A stretch of 64,000 nucleotides of DNA from Jeongeupia sp. USM3 (lineage in GTDB: Bacteria > Pseudomonadota > Gammaproteobacteria > Burkholderiales > Chitinibacteraceae). Location of the stretch: positions 2,356,001-2,420,000 of the forward strand of contig NZ_CP017668.1 of NCBI RefSeq assembly GCF_001808185.1, read 5' to 3'. Numbering within the stretch: position 1 is the stretch's first letter; each line of letters begins with the position of its first letter. This document shows positions 25,956-34,251 of this stretch, one piece after another. Position numbers and translations under genes: made by a program. A model generated the notes under the pieces. It did no database searches and was not told where the DNA came from. It saw only the letters and a list, made by a program, of their open reading frames with translations.

Positions 25956-26885
25956 ATGGCGATCCAGTGGTTTCCCGGTCACATGAACGCGGCGCGCAAG
26001 CAGGTCGCCGAGACCATGGCCAAGGTCGACGTCGTGATCGAGGTCGTCGACGCGCGTCTGCCGTTCTCGAGCAGCAATCCGATGATCGAGCAGCTGCGCC
26101 GGCACCGGAACCGGCCGGCGCTGACGATCCTGAACAAGGCCGATCTGGCCGATCCCAAGCTCAACCGCGTCTGGCTCGACTGGTTCAACGCCCAGCCCAA
26201 CCGGGCGGCGATGCTGCTCGGCCTCGACAACAAGGCGTCCGACGCCAGACAGATCCCGCAACGCTGCCTGAAGCTTGCGCCGCACCGCACCGGCGAGACC
26301 AAGCCGCTGCGGGCGATGATTCTCGGCATCCCCAATGTCGGCAAGTCGACACTCGTCAACCTGCTGATGAGCCGCAAGATCGCCAATGTCGCCGATACGC
26401 CGGGGGTGACCAAGAGCCAGCAACGGGTCGAAACCACCAGCGGCATGATCCTGTACGACACGCCGGGCCTGCTGTGGCCGAAGATCGAGAACGACGTCTG
26501 GGGTTACCGGCTGGCCATGGCCGGTTCGGTCGGCCGCAACGCCTACAACGACGAAGACGTGGCGTGGTTCGCACTGGAAACGCTGAGACAGCGCTATCCC
26601 GCTTTCCTGCAGACCCGTTACAAGCTGAAGTCGCTCGATGGTGGCGTCGAAGAACTGCTCGAACGCATCGGCCGCCAGCGCGGTGCGGTGCTGGCTGGCA
26701 ACCGTGTCGATACGCAGAAGACGGCCGAACTGTTGCTGACCGAATTTCGCGGTGCAACCATCGGCCGGATGTCGCTGGAAACGCCCGATGACATGCTCAG
26801 GGAGCAGGCAGAAGTCGCCGAACTGCAGCGTCTGGAAGCAGAAGCGTCTTTAACTGATTCAGTTGAAAAAAGAATACAAGAGTAG
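25956..26885 (+). CDS. rbgA: Ribosome biogenesis GTPase RbgA/YlqF-like
   Basis: Circularly permuted GTPase of 309 residues: G4 'LNKADL' precedes G1 'GIPNVGKSTLVN', G2 'ADTPGVTKSQQ' and G3 'LYDTPGLLWPK'. It begins 'MAIQWFPGHMNAARKQ', the YlqF/RbgA hallmark, and ends in a basic-acidic helical tail. Homologues bind the 50S subunit late in assembly. The start is preceded by a near-perfect ribosome site (AGGAGGGG). The TAG stop lies inside the right-hand copy of the DnaA-box repeat unit. Confidence 0.93.
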   Translation: MAIQWFPGHMNAARKQVAETMAKVDVVIEVVDARLPFSSSNPMIEQLRRHRNRPALTILNKADLADPKLNRVWLDWFNAQPNRAAMLLGLDNKASDARQIPQRCLKLAPHRTGETKPLRAMILGIPNVGKSTLVNLLMSRKIANVADTPGVTKSQQRVETTSGMILYDTPGLLWPKIENDVWGYRLAMAGSVGRNAYNDEDVAWFALETLRQRYPAFLQTRYKLKSLDGGVEELLERIGRQRGAVLAGNRVDTQKTAELLLTEFRGATIGRMSLETPDDMLREQAEVAELQRLEAEASLTDSVEKRIQE

Positions 26886-26914
26886 AAACAAGGGGTGAGC
26901 CTTTCTGTGGATAA
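26878..26914 (+). repeat. DnaA-box repeat unit, right copy
   Basis: AAGAGTAGAAACAAGGG, overlapping the rbgA stop codon, then after 11 bases TGTGGATAA, the exact complement of the DnaA box TTATCCACA. Same layout as the left copy at 25701. TGTGGATGG (26984) and TTGTCCACA (27030) follow in the gap. Confidence 0.72.
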
Positions 26915-27076
26915 GACCGTTTTTTTCTTTCATTTCATGGGTTTGCCCGATTTATTCTTTTGTGTCGAACCGGGCCCCGGGCTTGTGGATGGTTTGGTGG
27001 CCGAATTGCCGATTTCGGCCTGAGGCGGTTTGTCCACATCCGTCCGGCTTGCTTGTTCTTCATCCAGGTCGCTGAT

Positions 27077-27958
27077 TTGAAACGACTTTCATTTTTCGCT
27101 GTGGGTAAGTTGGTGCTGGCGGGCATGCTGCTGGCGGCAAATGCCCACGCTGCAATCGAAGTCCGGGACGACGACGGCAGGCGGGTCCGTTTGCCGCAGC
27201 CGGCCCGCAAGGTGGTGACACTGGCACCGAGTACGACCGAGCTGGTTGCCGCGATTGCGCCGCGGTCGCTGGTCGGTGTCGACAGCGCCAGCGATTTCCC
27301 CGGCGAAGTGGCCGGCTTGCCGAAGGTCGGCCGCTACGATGGCGCCAATGTCGAAGCGGTGATGGCGCTGAAACCCGATCTGGTCGTCGCCTGGTCCGGC
27401 GAGGCGATGGCGCGGAGTCTGGACCGGCTTCGTGCACAGGGCATCGCGGTCTTCGTCAGCCGGCCGGGCAATCCCGACGAGGTGGCCGACAATCTGCGCC
27501 GGCTCGGTGTACTGCTCGGCAGACCCGAACAGGCGCAACGTCAGGCCGACGTGCTGCAGCGGCGCTATGCCGCGCTGAAGGCCGAGCATGCGGGCCGTTC
27601 GACGCTGAAGGTGTTCGTGCAGATCAGCGAAAACCCGCTGATGACGGTGTCCGATCGCGATTTCCTCGGCAAGGCCATCGGCGATTGCGGCGGCATCAAC
27701 GTTTTTGCCGATGCCGTCGCGCCCTACCCGCTGGTCGGTGTCGAGGCGGTGCTGGCGAAGGCGCCGGAACTGATCGTCAGCACCTCGGCCAAGGCCGACT
27801 GGCAAGCGTGGCGGCGCTATCCGGCGCTGCCGGCGGTGCGCCGCGGCCAGCTCAAGCCGCTCGATGACGACCGCCTGCTGCGGCCCGGTCCGCGCCTGGT
27901 CGACGGGGTGGCCACGCTGTGCGGGCTGATCGACGCTGCGCGGCGCCCGAGGAAATGA
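27077..27958 (+). CDS. BtuF-like ABC transporter substrate-binding protein
   Basis: Periplasmic binding protein of the TroA/BtuF fold, 293 residues, which would deliver cobalamin or a haem/siderophore-like ligand to an ABC importer. A signal peptide 'KLVLAGMLLAANAHA' is followed by 'VVTLAPSTTELVAAI', the classic N-lobe start, 'LKPDLVVAWSG', the connecting helix around residue 150 and the C-lobe 'VEAVLAKAPELIVST'. The best start is TTG at 27077, since it gives a normal signal peptide; no ATG fits. No permease or ATPase gene is adjacent, so the rest of the transporter lies elsewhere. No cobalamin riboswitch was recognised upstream. Confidence 0.83.
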   Translation: MKRLSFFAVGKLVLAGMLLAANAHAAIEVRDDDGRRVRLPQPARKVVTLAPSTTELVAAIAPRSLVGVDSASDFPGEVAGLPKVGRYDGANVEAVMALKPDLVVAWSGEAMARSLDRLRAQGIAVFVSRPGNPDEVADNLRRLGVLLGRPEQAQRQADVLQRRYAALKAEHAGRSTLKVFVQISENPLMTVSDRDFLGKAIGDCGGINVFADAVAPYPLVGVEAVLAKAPELIVSTSAKADWQAWRRYPALPAVRRGQLKPLDDDRLLRPGPRLVDGVATLCGLIDAARRPRK

Positions 27959-27997
27959 CATAGAATCGCAGCTGTTAACTTTGCCGCCGACACGACC

Positions 27998-28198
27998 ATG
28001 GATGCCGAATTCGCCAGTCTCGAGGACAAGCTCGGCCAGCTTGTCAGCCTGTGCCAGGCGCTGCGCGAGGAAAACCGCGTGCTGCGTCAGCAGGTGCTTG
28101 CGCTGCAGCAGGACAAGCAGCAGCTGCAGGCCAAGGTCGACGGTGCCCGCAACCGGGTCGCCGCGATCCTGAGCAAGTTGCCGGAGGATGAACAATGA
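27998..28198 (+). CDS. Small coiled-coil protein, ZapB-like (TIGR02449 type)
   Basis: 66-residue protein that is almost entirely a coiled coil, with heptads of Leu in 'LEDKLGQLVSLCQALREENR' and 'VLRQQVLALQQDKQQLQAKV'. It matches the small family found directly upstream of zapA in many betaproteobacteria and gammaproteobacteria. A role with ZapA in Z-ring organisation is inferred from position and coiled-coil nature. Stop and zapA start overlap (ATGA). Confidence 0.82.
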   Translation: MDAEFASLEDKLGQLVSLCQALREENRVLRQQVLALQQDKQQLQAKVDGARNRVAAILSKLPEDEQ

Positions 28199-28500
28199 AC
28201 GCCACCCGTCAGCTCGACATCGTCGTGATGGGCCGCGAATTCCGCGTCGCCTGCCCGGCCGACGAGGAGGAAACGCTCAAGCAGGCGGTTGCGCTGCTCG
28301 AGGCCAAGATGGTCGAGATCCGCGCCGGCGGCAAGGTCGTCGGCATCGAGAAGATCGCCATCATGGCGGCGCTCAACCTCGCCCATGAATACCTGCATGT
28401 GCAGGCAGGCGGTTTTGACATCGGCGCGTACCAGCGTAGAATCACAGCCATGAATTCGGCGATCGACGCGGTGCTCCAGGATCAGACAGCCTTGTTCTAG
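28195..28500 (+). CDS. zapA: Cell division protein ZapA
   Basis: 101-residue FtsZ-associated protein that cross-links protofilaments at midcell. The N-terminal strand is 'LDIVVMGREFRVACPADEEE', then 'LKQAVALLEAKMVEIR' and 'KIAIMAALNLAHEYL', the conserved ZapA helix. The C-terminal helix mediates dimer and tetramer formation. It is translationally coupled to the coiled-coil gene upstream and followed by 6S RNA, the same order (zapA-ssrS-fau) as in many Proteobacteria. Confidence 0.94.
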   Translation: MNATRQLDIVVMGREFRVACPADEEETLKQAVALLEAKMVEIRAGGKVVGIEKIAIMAALNLAHEYLHVQAGGFDIGAYQRRITAMNSAIDAVLQDQTALF

Positions 28501-28556
28501 ATCAAGATGCACCGGGCGCCGGCGGCTACAGTGGTAGTCAAAGACGCAGTCGGTCT

Positions 28557-28768
28557 CACCCCTCGCTTTCCTGCGGTGTTCGTTTCGGTCCAGATTCTTT
28601 GAACCGATAAGCTGTTACCCGGTCGCCAGCTTTTAAGGTGTGCCTGTTGCGCGTGTTCCCTGTACTCCGGTACTTGCCGAACGCACCTGATGGTACCCGG
28701 CCGGTGGCCCCTTGAACCTGTGGGTTCAAGATGCGGACCGAAACGGCACTCGCGGGAAGCCCCTCTCC
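28557..28768 (+). ncRNA. ssrS: 6S RNA (RNA polymerase regulator)
   Basis: Located between zapA and fau, the classic place for ssrS. The predicted long hairpin is seen directly: closing stem GTTTCGGTCC (28582-28591) pairs perfectly with GGACCGAAAC (28735-28744), and the family hallmark CTTGAACC...GGTTCAAG (28711-28718 with 28723-28730) is present. Flanking arms CCTCGCTTTCCTGCGG and CTCGCGGGAAG pair imperfectly. The centre forms the open bubble that mimics promoter DNA and binds sigma-70 RNA polymerase in stationary phase. Ends are approximate (within about 10 bases). Confidence 0.93.
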
Positions 28769-28776
28769 AGGCTGAC

Positions 28777-29382
28777 GTGACTCACGTTCACCTTCCCCCC
28801 GACGACAAAGCCCACTGGCGCAAGGAATTGCGCCAGCGCCGTGCCGCGTTGAATCCCCCGCAACGTCACAGCGCAGCAAGGCAGATCGCCTTCTGGGCAC
28901 GCAAGGCCGGCCTGCTGCGCCGCGGCCGCCGGCTTGCCGCCTACGTGCCGACCGGCAGCGAATGCTCGACCTGGCCGCTGATGCTTGCCGCCCGGCACCA
29001 CGGTTGCCGCGTCTACCTGCCCCTCGTGCCGCGCCGCGGCCGCAAGCTCTCGTTCGTGCGTTTCGACGAGCATGCGGTCTGGCAGCTCGGCGCCTACGGC
29101 ATCCCCGAACCTCGCCACGCCGAGCATTGCCCGCCGCGCGAACTCGACATCGTGTTCGTGCCGCTGGTCGGCGTCGACGGGCAGCTGCGCCGGCTCGGCC
29201 AGGGCGGCGGCTACTACGACACGACCTTCCACTTCCGCCGCGCCCGCCGGCAGTGGCGCCGGCCGCTGCTGGTCGGCATCGCCTTCGACTGCCAGCGCGT
29301 CGATGCGCTGCCCGCCGACCGCTGGGATCTGGGCCTTGACCTCTTGATCACCGAGTCCGGCGTGTTCCGCAAAATATGCTGA
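28777..29382 (+). CDS. fau: 5-formyltetrahydrofolate cyclo-ligase
   Basis: Converts 5-formyl-THF to 5,10-methenyl-THF with ATP. Length of 201 residues is normal. Signatures are 'WRKELRQRRAALNPPQRHSA', 'VYLPLVPRRGRKLSFVRF', 'PLVGVDGQLRRLGQGGGYYD' (ATP/folate loop) and the C-terminal 'DRWDLGLDLLITE'. The chosen start is GTG at 28777, just after the 6S RNA 3' end; earlier in-frame starts would lie inside the RNA. It is likely co-transcribed with ssrS, as in E. coli. Confidence 0.93.
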   Translation: MTHVHLPPDDKAHWRKELRQRRAALNPPQRHSAARQIAFWARKAGLLRRGRRLAAYVPTGSECSTWPLMLAARHHGCRVYLPLVPRRGRKLSFVRFDEHAVWQLGAYGIPEPRHAEHCPPRELDIVFVPLVGVDGQLRRLGQGGGYYDTTFHFRRARRQWRRPLLVGIAFDCQRVDALPADRWDLGLDLLITESGVFRKIC

Positions 29383-29393
29383 GCTAAATCGGT

Positions 29394-29406
29394 TTGGCAT
29401 TGCCAA
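29394..29406. promoter_or_regulatory. Candidate operator upstream of the PTS fusion gene
   Basis: Perfect palindrome TTGGCA-T-TGCCAA, 12 bases after the fau stop and 184 bases before the PTS start, nested in an outer CGGTTT/AAACCG repeat. It could be a repressor site for amino-sugar control or part of an RNA 3' end. The rest of this 207-base gap is AT-rich with no clear -35/-10 pair. Confidence 0.35.
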
Positions 29407-29589
29407 TAAGGTGAAAACCGACTTAGATCAAACATCGTCGCGGTTTTACACTCGGCAAGCGCAAAATTTCACACGTTGGAAACGGGCTCGCACTCTAAAA
29501 TCGGGGGCGAATGACATAATCCGTTGGCATAAACTGCTATCGCGATTCGAAAAACAGAATCCGTTGAAAATCAACTAGAGGTTGTCGAT

Positions 29590-32139
29590 ATGACTGCATC
29601 CCATCGCCTTGAGCTTCTCGCGCCGCTGAGCGGCCTGCTGGTGCCGATCGAACAAGTGCCGGATCCGGTATTTGCCCAGAAAATGGTTGGCGATGGGGTG
29701 TCGATCGACCCGACGTCGAACGTGCTGCTGTCGCCGGTCGCCGGCAAGATCACCCAGCTGCACTCGGCGATGCACGCAGTCACGATCACGACCGAGAGCG
29801 GGATCGAGGTGCTGATCCATATCGGCCTCGACACCGTGATGCTCAAGGGCGAAGGCTTCAAGGCCCAGGTCAGGGAAGGCGATACGGTGAGCGCCGGCCA
29901 GGCACTGATCGAGTTCGACGGCGATACCGTCAGCCGCAAGGCCCGCAGCCTGCTGACCCAGATGGTCATCACCAACAGCGATCGCGTTGCGCGTTTCGTC
30001 CCGGCCAGCGGCTTCGTCCGTGCCGGCCAGACCGTCGCGCTGACGCTGGAACTGGCCGGTGCCCCGGCTGCCGCGACCGCCGCTGCGGCGGCGAGCGACG
30101 AAGCGCAATCGGCGCCGGTTCGCGTGCCGAACCCGACCGGCCTGCATGCGCGTCCGGCCGCCGTCGTCGCCAACCTTGCCAAGACCTTCACGTCGACGGT
30201 CAAGCTCGTCCGCGGCGACGAGAATGCCAACGCCAAATCGGTCGTCGCGATCATGGGCCTCGAAGTCCAGTACGGCGACGAGATCCGCGTCAGGGCTGCC
30301 GGTCCGGATGCCGCGGCCGCGGCCAAGGCCGTCGCCGAAATGATCACCCAGGGTTCGGGCGAGGAAGTCGGCGGCATCATCTCGCCGGCCGCGCAGAAAC
30401 ACCTGGCCAAGACCAAGCGTGCGGCCGTACCGGCGGTCAAGCCGAAGTCGGGCGACGCGAACGTGCTGCTCGGCGTTTCCGCTTCGCCGGGCCTCGCCGT
30501 CGGCCAGATCTTCCAGATCCGCCAGGAGGCGATCGACGTGGCCGAACAGGGCGGTGACGCCCAGGTCGAACGGGCCAAGCTCGACGCGGCGCTCAAGGAA
30601 GCCCGCCATCAGCTCGAGGCGCTGAAGAACGAAATCACCGACGCGTCGAAGGCCGAGATCTTCGCCGCGCACCAGGAGCTGCTCGAAGACCCGGACCTGC
30701 TCGATATCGCGATCAGCGGCATCAGCAGCGGCAAGAGCGCCGGTTTTGCCTGGCGGACCGCGTTCTCGACCTACGCCGACAAGCTCGCGGCGCTGACGAA
30801 CGAAGTGCTTGCCGGCCGCGCCAACGACATCCGCGACGTCGGCCGCCGCGTGCTGCGCATCATCGCCGGTGTCAAGGAAGCCGAACTCGTGCTGCCGGAC
30901 AACGCGATCCTGATCGCCGAAGACCTGACGCCGTCCGACACCGCGAGCTTCGACCGCGAGAAGGTGCTGGGTTTCGCCACCGTCGGCGGCGGCGCGACCA
31001 GCCACGTTGCCATCCTTGCCCGTTCGCTGAACATTCCGGCGATCTGCGGCATCGACGAGGACGCGCTGCAGCTCGCCAACGGCACCGCGGTGATCCTCGA
31101 CGGCAGCAAGGGCTCGCTGCGCAAGAACCCGTCCGACGCCGAAGTCGCGCAGATCCGCGAAGCGCAGGTCAAGCTCGCCAAGCAGCGTGCCGAAGAACTC
31201 GCCGCCGCGCATCAGGCGCCGGTGACCACCGACGGCCACCATGTCGAAGTCGTCGCCAATATCGGCGGTCTTGACGAAGCCAAGCAGGGCGTCGAGCTCG
31301 GCGGCGAAGGCGTCGGCCTGCTGCGCAGCGAATTCCTCTACCTCGACCGTGCCGATGCGCCGACCGAGGAAGAACAGACGCAGATCTATTCGGACATCGC
31401 CAAGGCGCTCGGCACCGAACGGACCTTCGTCGTCCGCACGCTCGACGTCGGCGGCGACAAGCCGCTGCCCTACCTGCCGATGCCGGCCGAGGAAAACCCC
31501 TTCCTCGGCATCCGCGGCGTGCGGCTGTGCCTGGCCGAGCCGGAGATGTTCCGCGTGCAGATCCGTTCGGTGCTGCGTTCGGCGCCGTTCTCCAAGCTGC
31601 ACATCATGTTCCCGATGATTGCCACGCTCGACGAGCTGCGCGCCGCCAAGGCCATCGTCGCCGAGGAAAAGGCGCAGCTTGCCGTCACCGCCGACGTCAA
31701 GGTCGGCATCATGGTCGAAGTGCCGTCGACCGCGGTGATGTCCGAACTCTTTGCCAAGGAAGCCGATTTCTTCTCGATCGGTACCAATGACCTGACCCAG
31801 TACACGCTGGCGATGGACCGCGGCCACCCGAAGCTGGCCAAGCAGGCCGACGCGCTGAATCCGGGCGTGCTGCGACTGATCGCGATGACGGTCAAGGGCG
31901 CGCATGCGCAAGGCAAGTGGGTCGGCGTCTGCGGCGGCATCGCTTCCGATCCGCAGGCCGTGCCGCTGCTGATCGGCATCGGTGTCGACGAGCTGTCGGT
32001 CAGCGTGCCGGCGATCCCGGCGATCAAGGCGATGGTGCGCCGGCTGTCCAAGGCCGACTGCGAGAAGCTGGCTGCCGAAGTGCTTCAGCTGGGTACCGCA
32101 ACCGAGGTGCGCGAGCGCCTGGGCAAGGCGGCCGGCTAA
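29590..32139 (+). CDS. Fused PTS protein EIIA(Glc-type)-HPr-Enzyme I
   Basis: 849-residue fusion that carries phosphate from PEP through three domains to a sugar permease. EIIA (1-155): phospho-His in 'VLIHIGLDTVMLKGEGF' at about His77. HPr (about 175-258): 'NPTGLHARPAAVVANLAKTF' with His186. Enzyme I (about 292-849): phospho-His in 'GGATSHVAILARSLNIPAIC' at about His472, the PEP-binding 'VRTLDVGGDKPLPYLP' and 'IGTNDLTQYTLAMDRG', and Cys in 'VGVCGGIASDP'. The EIIA type and the EIIC-EIIB gene next door argue for N-acetylglucosamine (NagF-like) rather than fructose. Repeat copy B begins at the last base of the stop codon. Confidence 0.94.
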   Translation: MTASHRLELLAPLSGLLVPIEQVPDPVFAQKMVGDGVSIDPTSNVLLSPVAGKITQLHSAMHAVTITTESGIEVLIHIGLDTVMLKGEGFKAQVREGDTVSAGQALIEFDGDTVSRKARSLLTQMVITNSDRVARFVPASGFVRAGQTVALTLELAGAPAAATAAAAASDEAQSAPVRVPNPTGLHARPAAVVANLAKTFTSTVKLVRGDENANAKSVVAIMGLEVQYGDEIRVRAAGPDAAAAAKAVAEMITQGSGEEVGGIISPAAQKHLAKTKRAAVPAVKPKSGDANVLLGVSASPGLAVGQIFQIRQEAIDVAEQGGDAQVERAKLDAALKEARHQLEALKNEITDASKAEIFAAHQELLEDPDLLDIAISGISSGKSAGFAWRTAFSTYADKLAALTNEVLAGRANDIRDVGRRVLRIIAGVKEAELVLPDNAILIAEDLTPSDTASFDREKVLGFATVGGGATSHVAILARSLNIPAICGIDEDALQLANGTAVILDGSKGSLRKNPSDAEVAQIREAQVKLAKQRAEELAAAHQAPVTTDGHHVEVVANIGGLDEAKQGVELGGEGVGLLRSEFLYLDRADAPTEEEQTQIYSDIAKALGTERTFVVRTLDVGGDKPLPYLPMPAEENPFLGIRGVRLCLAEPEMFRVQIRSVLRSAPFSKLHIMFPMIATLDELRAAKAIVAEEKAQLAVTADVKVGIMVEVPSTAVMSELFAKEADFFSIGTNDLTQYTLAMDRGHPKLAKQADALNPGVLRLIAMTVKGAHAQGKWVGVCGGIASDPQAVPLLIGIGVDELSVSVPAIPAIKAMVRRLSKADCEKLAAEVLQLGTATEVRERLGKAAG

Positions 32140-32217
32140 GAGCGACTAGCAAAACCCTGCTGGCTGCGTTTCGCGCGCCTTGCCGGCTCCGTTTCACCGG
32201 GTTTTGTTGACCGCTCT
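32139..32217. repeat. Palindromic intergenic repeat, copy B
   Basis: Starts on the last base of the PTS fusion gene's stop. Imperfect inverted ends: AGAGCGACTAGCAAAACCC and GGGTTTTGTTGACCGCTCT (15 of 19 pair). Core TGCTGGCTGCGTT is identical to copy A. Could fold into one long hairpin on the mRNA. Confidence 0.72.
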
Positions 32218-32230
32218 AAACCTACAGTTA

Positions 32231-32312
32231 CCCGCGCGGCCGCTACACCCGCGCGGGCCTGTCGTTCGTTGTTGTCGGCGAACGCGAGAAAGGCGCCGTA
32301 TCCCGGCGCCTT
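32231..32312 (+). promoter_or_regulatory. Two hairpins in the leader of the PTS permease gene
   Basis: CCCGCGCGG/CCGCGCGGG (32231-32257) and AAGGCGCC/GGCGCCTT (32290-32312, 7-base loop), followed by GTGTATAAAAAAG. They could end the upstream transcript, attenuate read-through into the permease gene, or flank a promoter at the TATAAA. Confidence 0.45.
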
Positions 32313-32382
32313 GTGTATAAAAAAGAAGTCGAAGACGACCTCGTCGATCTTCAGCACACACTCGCATAGGAGTGAGCAAAAC

Positions 32383-34146
32383 ATGATCAATGCCGCATTT
32401 GCCTTTCTGCAGAAGATCGGCAAGGCGCTGATGCTGCCGGTAGCCGTGCTACCTGTAGCCGGCCTCTTGCTCGGTATCGGCAGTTCCAATTTTTCCTTCA
32501 TCCCCGACATCGTCAACCAGATCATGGCGCAGGGCGGCGGGGCGATCTTCGGCAACCTGCCGATCATTTTCGCCGTCGGCGTCGCGCTCGGTCTGACCGA
32601 GAACGACGGCGTTTCGGCCGTCGCCGCCGTGGTCGGTTTTGTCGTGATGATCGCGACCATGGGCGTGATGGCGGCGTTCTGGGGCATCGAGCCGGCAACC
32701 GTGATGGGCATGAAGTCGATGGAGACCGGCGTGTTCGGCGGCATCATCATCGGCGCCGTCGCCGGTGGCCTGTTCAACCGCTACTACCGGATCGAACTGC
32801 CGTCCTACCTGGGCTTCTTTGCCGGCAAGCGCTTCGTGCCGATTGTTACCGGTATCGCCGCGATCATCGTCGGCGTGATCCTGTCGTTCATCTGGCCGCC
32901 GATCCAGCACGGCATCGACATCTTCTCGCACTGGGCCGCGGCCGGTGATCCGCGCTCGGCGGCGACCGTCTACGGCGTGGTCGAGCGGATGCTCGTACCG
33001 TTCGGCCTGCACCACATCTGGAACGTGCCGTTCTTCTTCGAAATCGGTTCGTACACCAATGCGGCGGGCCAGGTCGTCCACGGCGATATCAACCGCTTCT
33101 TCGCCGGCGACCCGACCGCGGGCATCCTCTCGGGCGCGTTCTTCTTCAAGATGTTCGGCCTGCCGGGCGCCGCGATCGCGATCTGGCATTGCGCCAAGCC
33201 CGAGAACAAGGTCAAGGTCGGCGGCATGATGGTCGCCGCTGCGCTGACCTCGTTCCTGACCGGCATCACCGAACCGATCGAGTTCTCCTTCCTGTTCGTC
33301 GCGCCGCAGCTCTACGTGATCCACGCGCTGCTGGTCGGCACCGCGCAGTTCATCGCCAACACGCTGAACATGCACATGGGCTTCACGTTCTCGCAGGGCG
33401 GCATCGACTTCCTGCTGTTCAACGCCTTCGGCAAGTACGCGCAGAACTGGTGGTGGACGCTGATCCTCGGCCCGATCTACTTCGTCATCTACTACGCGGT
33501 GTTCCGCTTCTTCATCACCCGCTTCAACCTCAAGACCCCGGGTCGCGAGGACGAAGACGTGGCGTCGGCGGGCGTGGTTGAGGGTGACCGTTCGGGCATG
33601 TCGCTGCAACTGGTGCTGGCCTTCGGTGGCCGCAAGAACATCCAGTCGCTCGACGCGTGCATCACCCGCCTGCGCATCTCGGTTGCCGATCCGGCCCGGG
33701 TCGACCAGGCCAAGCTCAAGTCGCTCGGTGCCGCCGGCGTCATGCAGGTCGGCAACAATATGCAGGCGATCTTCGGTACCCGTTCGGAGAACCTCAAGAC
33801 CGACATGCAGGCCTACCTGAAGACCGCCGGTGCCGAAGCCGATGGTCCGGCCGTCGCACCGGCGGCCGCCGCACCTGCCGCCGTTGCGGCCGCGACCGTG
33901 GCGCCGGTCGGCGATGCCACGCGCCAGAAGGCCGAAACCGTGCTCAGGCTGCTCGGCGGCAAGGCCAACCTGCACGAGGCCGAGGCGGTGGCGGTGACCC
34001 GTGTCCGCGTGACGCTGAAGGATCTGGCGCTGCTGCAGCAGGCCGAGCTCGAGAAAGCCGGTATTGCGGTCATGCCGGTTAGCGACAAGGTCGTGCAGCT
34101 GATCCTCGGCGCCGACGCCGAACACGTCGCCAAGCTGCTGAAGTAA
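32383..34146 (+). CDS. nagE: PTS permease EIIC-EIIB, N-acetylglucosamine type, with a second EIIB-like domain
   Basis: 587-residue permease. The EIIC membrane domain (about 1-385) shows 'FLQKIGKALMLPVAVLPVAG', 'MLVPFGLHHIWNVPFFFEIG' and the substrate motif 'GITEPIEFSFLFVAPQLY'. EIIB follows with phospho-Cys426 in 'NIQSLDACITRLRISV'. After an Ala/Pro linker a second EIIB-like domain (about 510-587) repeats the fold ('VLRLLGGKANLHEAEAVAVT', then 'RVRVTLKD') but has Ala537 at the Cys position. The start at 32383 has AGGAGTGAG upstream. Phosphate would come from the neighbouring EIIA-HPr-EI fusion. N-acetylglucosamine is inferred from similarity; glucose is the main alternative. Confidence 0.92.
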   Translation: MINAAFAFLQKIGKALMLPVAVLPVAGLLLGIGSSNFSFIPDIVNQIMAQGGGAIFGNLPIIFAVGVALGLTENDGVSAVAAVVGFVVMIATMGVMAAFWGIEPATVMGMKSMETGVFGGIIIGAVAGGLFNRYYRIELPSYLGFFAGKRFVPIVTGIAAIIVGVILSFIWPPIQHGIDIFSHWAAAGDPRSAATVYGVVERMLVPFGLHHIWNVPFFFEIGSYTNAAGQVVHGDINRFFAGDPTAGILSGAFFFKMFGLPGAAIAIWHCAKPENKVKVGGMMVAAALTSFLTGITEPIEFSFLFVAPQLYVIHALLVGTAQFIANTLNMHMGFTFSQGGIDFLLFNAFGKYAQNWWWTLILGPIYFVIYYAVFRFFITRFNLKTPGREDEDVASAGVVEGDRSGMSLQLVLAFGGRKNIQSLDACITRLRISVADPARVDQAKLKSLGAAGVMQVGNNMQAIFGTRSENLKTDMQAYLKTAGAEADGPAVAPAAAAPAAVAAATVAPVGDATRQKAETVLRLLGGKANLHEAEAVAVTRVRVTLKDLALLQQAELEKAGIAVMPVSDKVVQLILGADAEHVAKLLK

Positions 34147-34163
34147 GCACTTGTACGACCCTG

Positions 34164-34193
34164 AAAACGGCGCGCCATCGGCGCGCCGTTTTT
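34164..34193 (+). terminator. Intrinsic terminator after nagE
   Basis: Stem AACGGCGCGCC/GGCGCGCCGTT with ATC loop and T5 run, 18 bases after the permease stop. Confidence 0.93.
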
Positions 34194-34251
34194 ACGTTGC
34201 GCCGCCGGTGGCATAGACTGGCGGTTGTCCCGCACCGAAGAGAGAACCCCG

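Noticed and set aside
25617..27076. Chromosomal replication origin
   Set aside because: DnaA boxes are present, but no AT-rich unwinding element or dnaA/dnaN is seen, and yidC-mnmE at the window start place oriC upstream of the window. Kept as a DnaA-box cluster only.
26886..27076. Cobalamin riboswitch before the BtuF-like gene
   Set aside because: No B12-box-like GCCACTG or conserved core could be found.
29590..32139. Fructose-type FPr or nitrogen-type PtsP
   Set aside because: The N-terminal domain is a glucose-type EIIA (HIGLDTV), not EIIA-Fru or a GAF domain.
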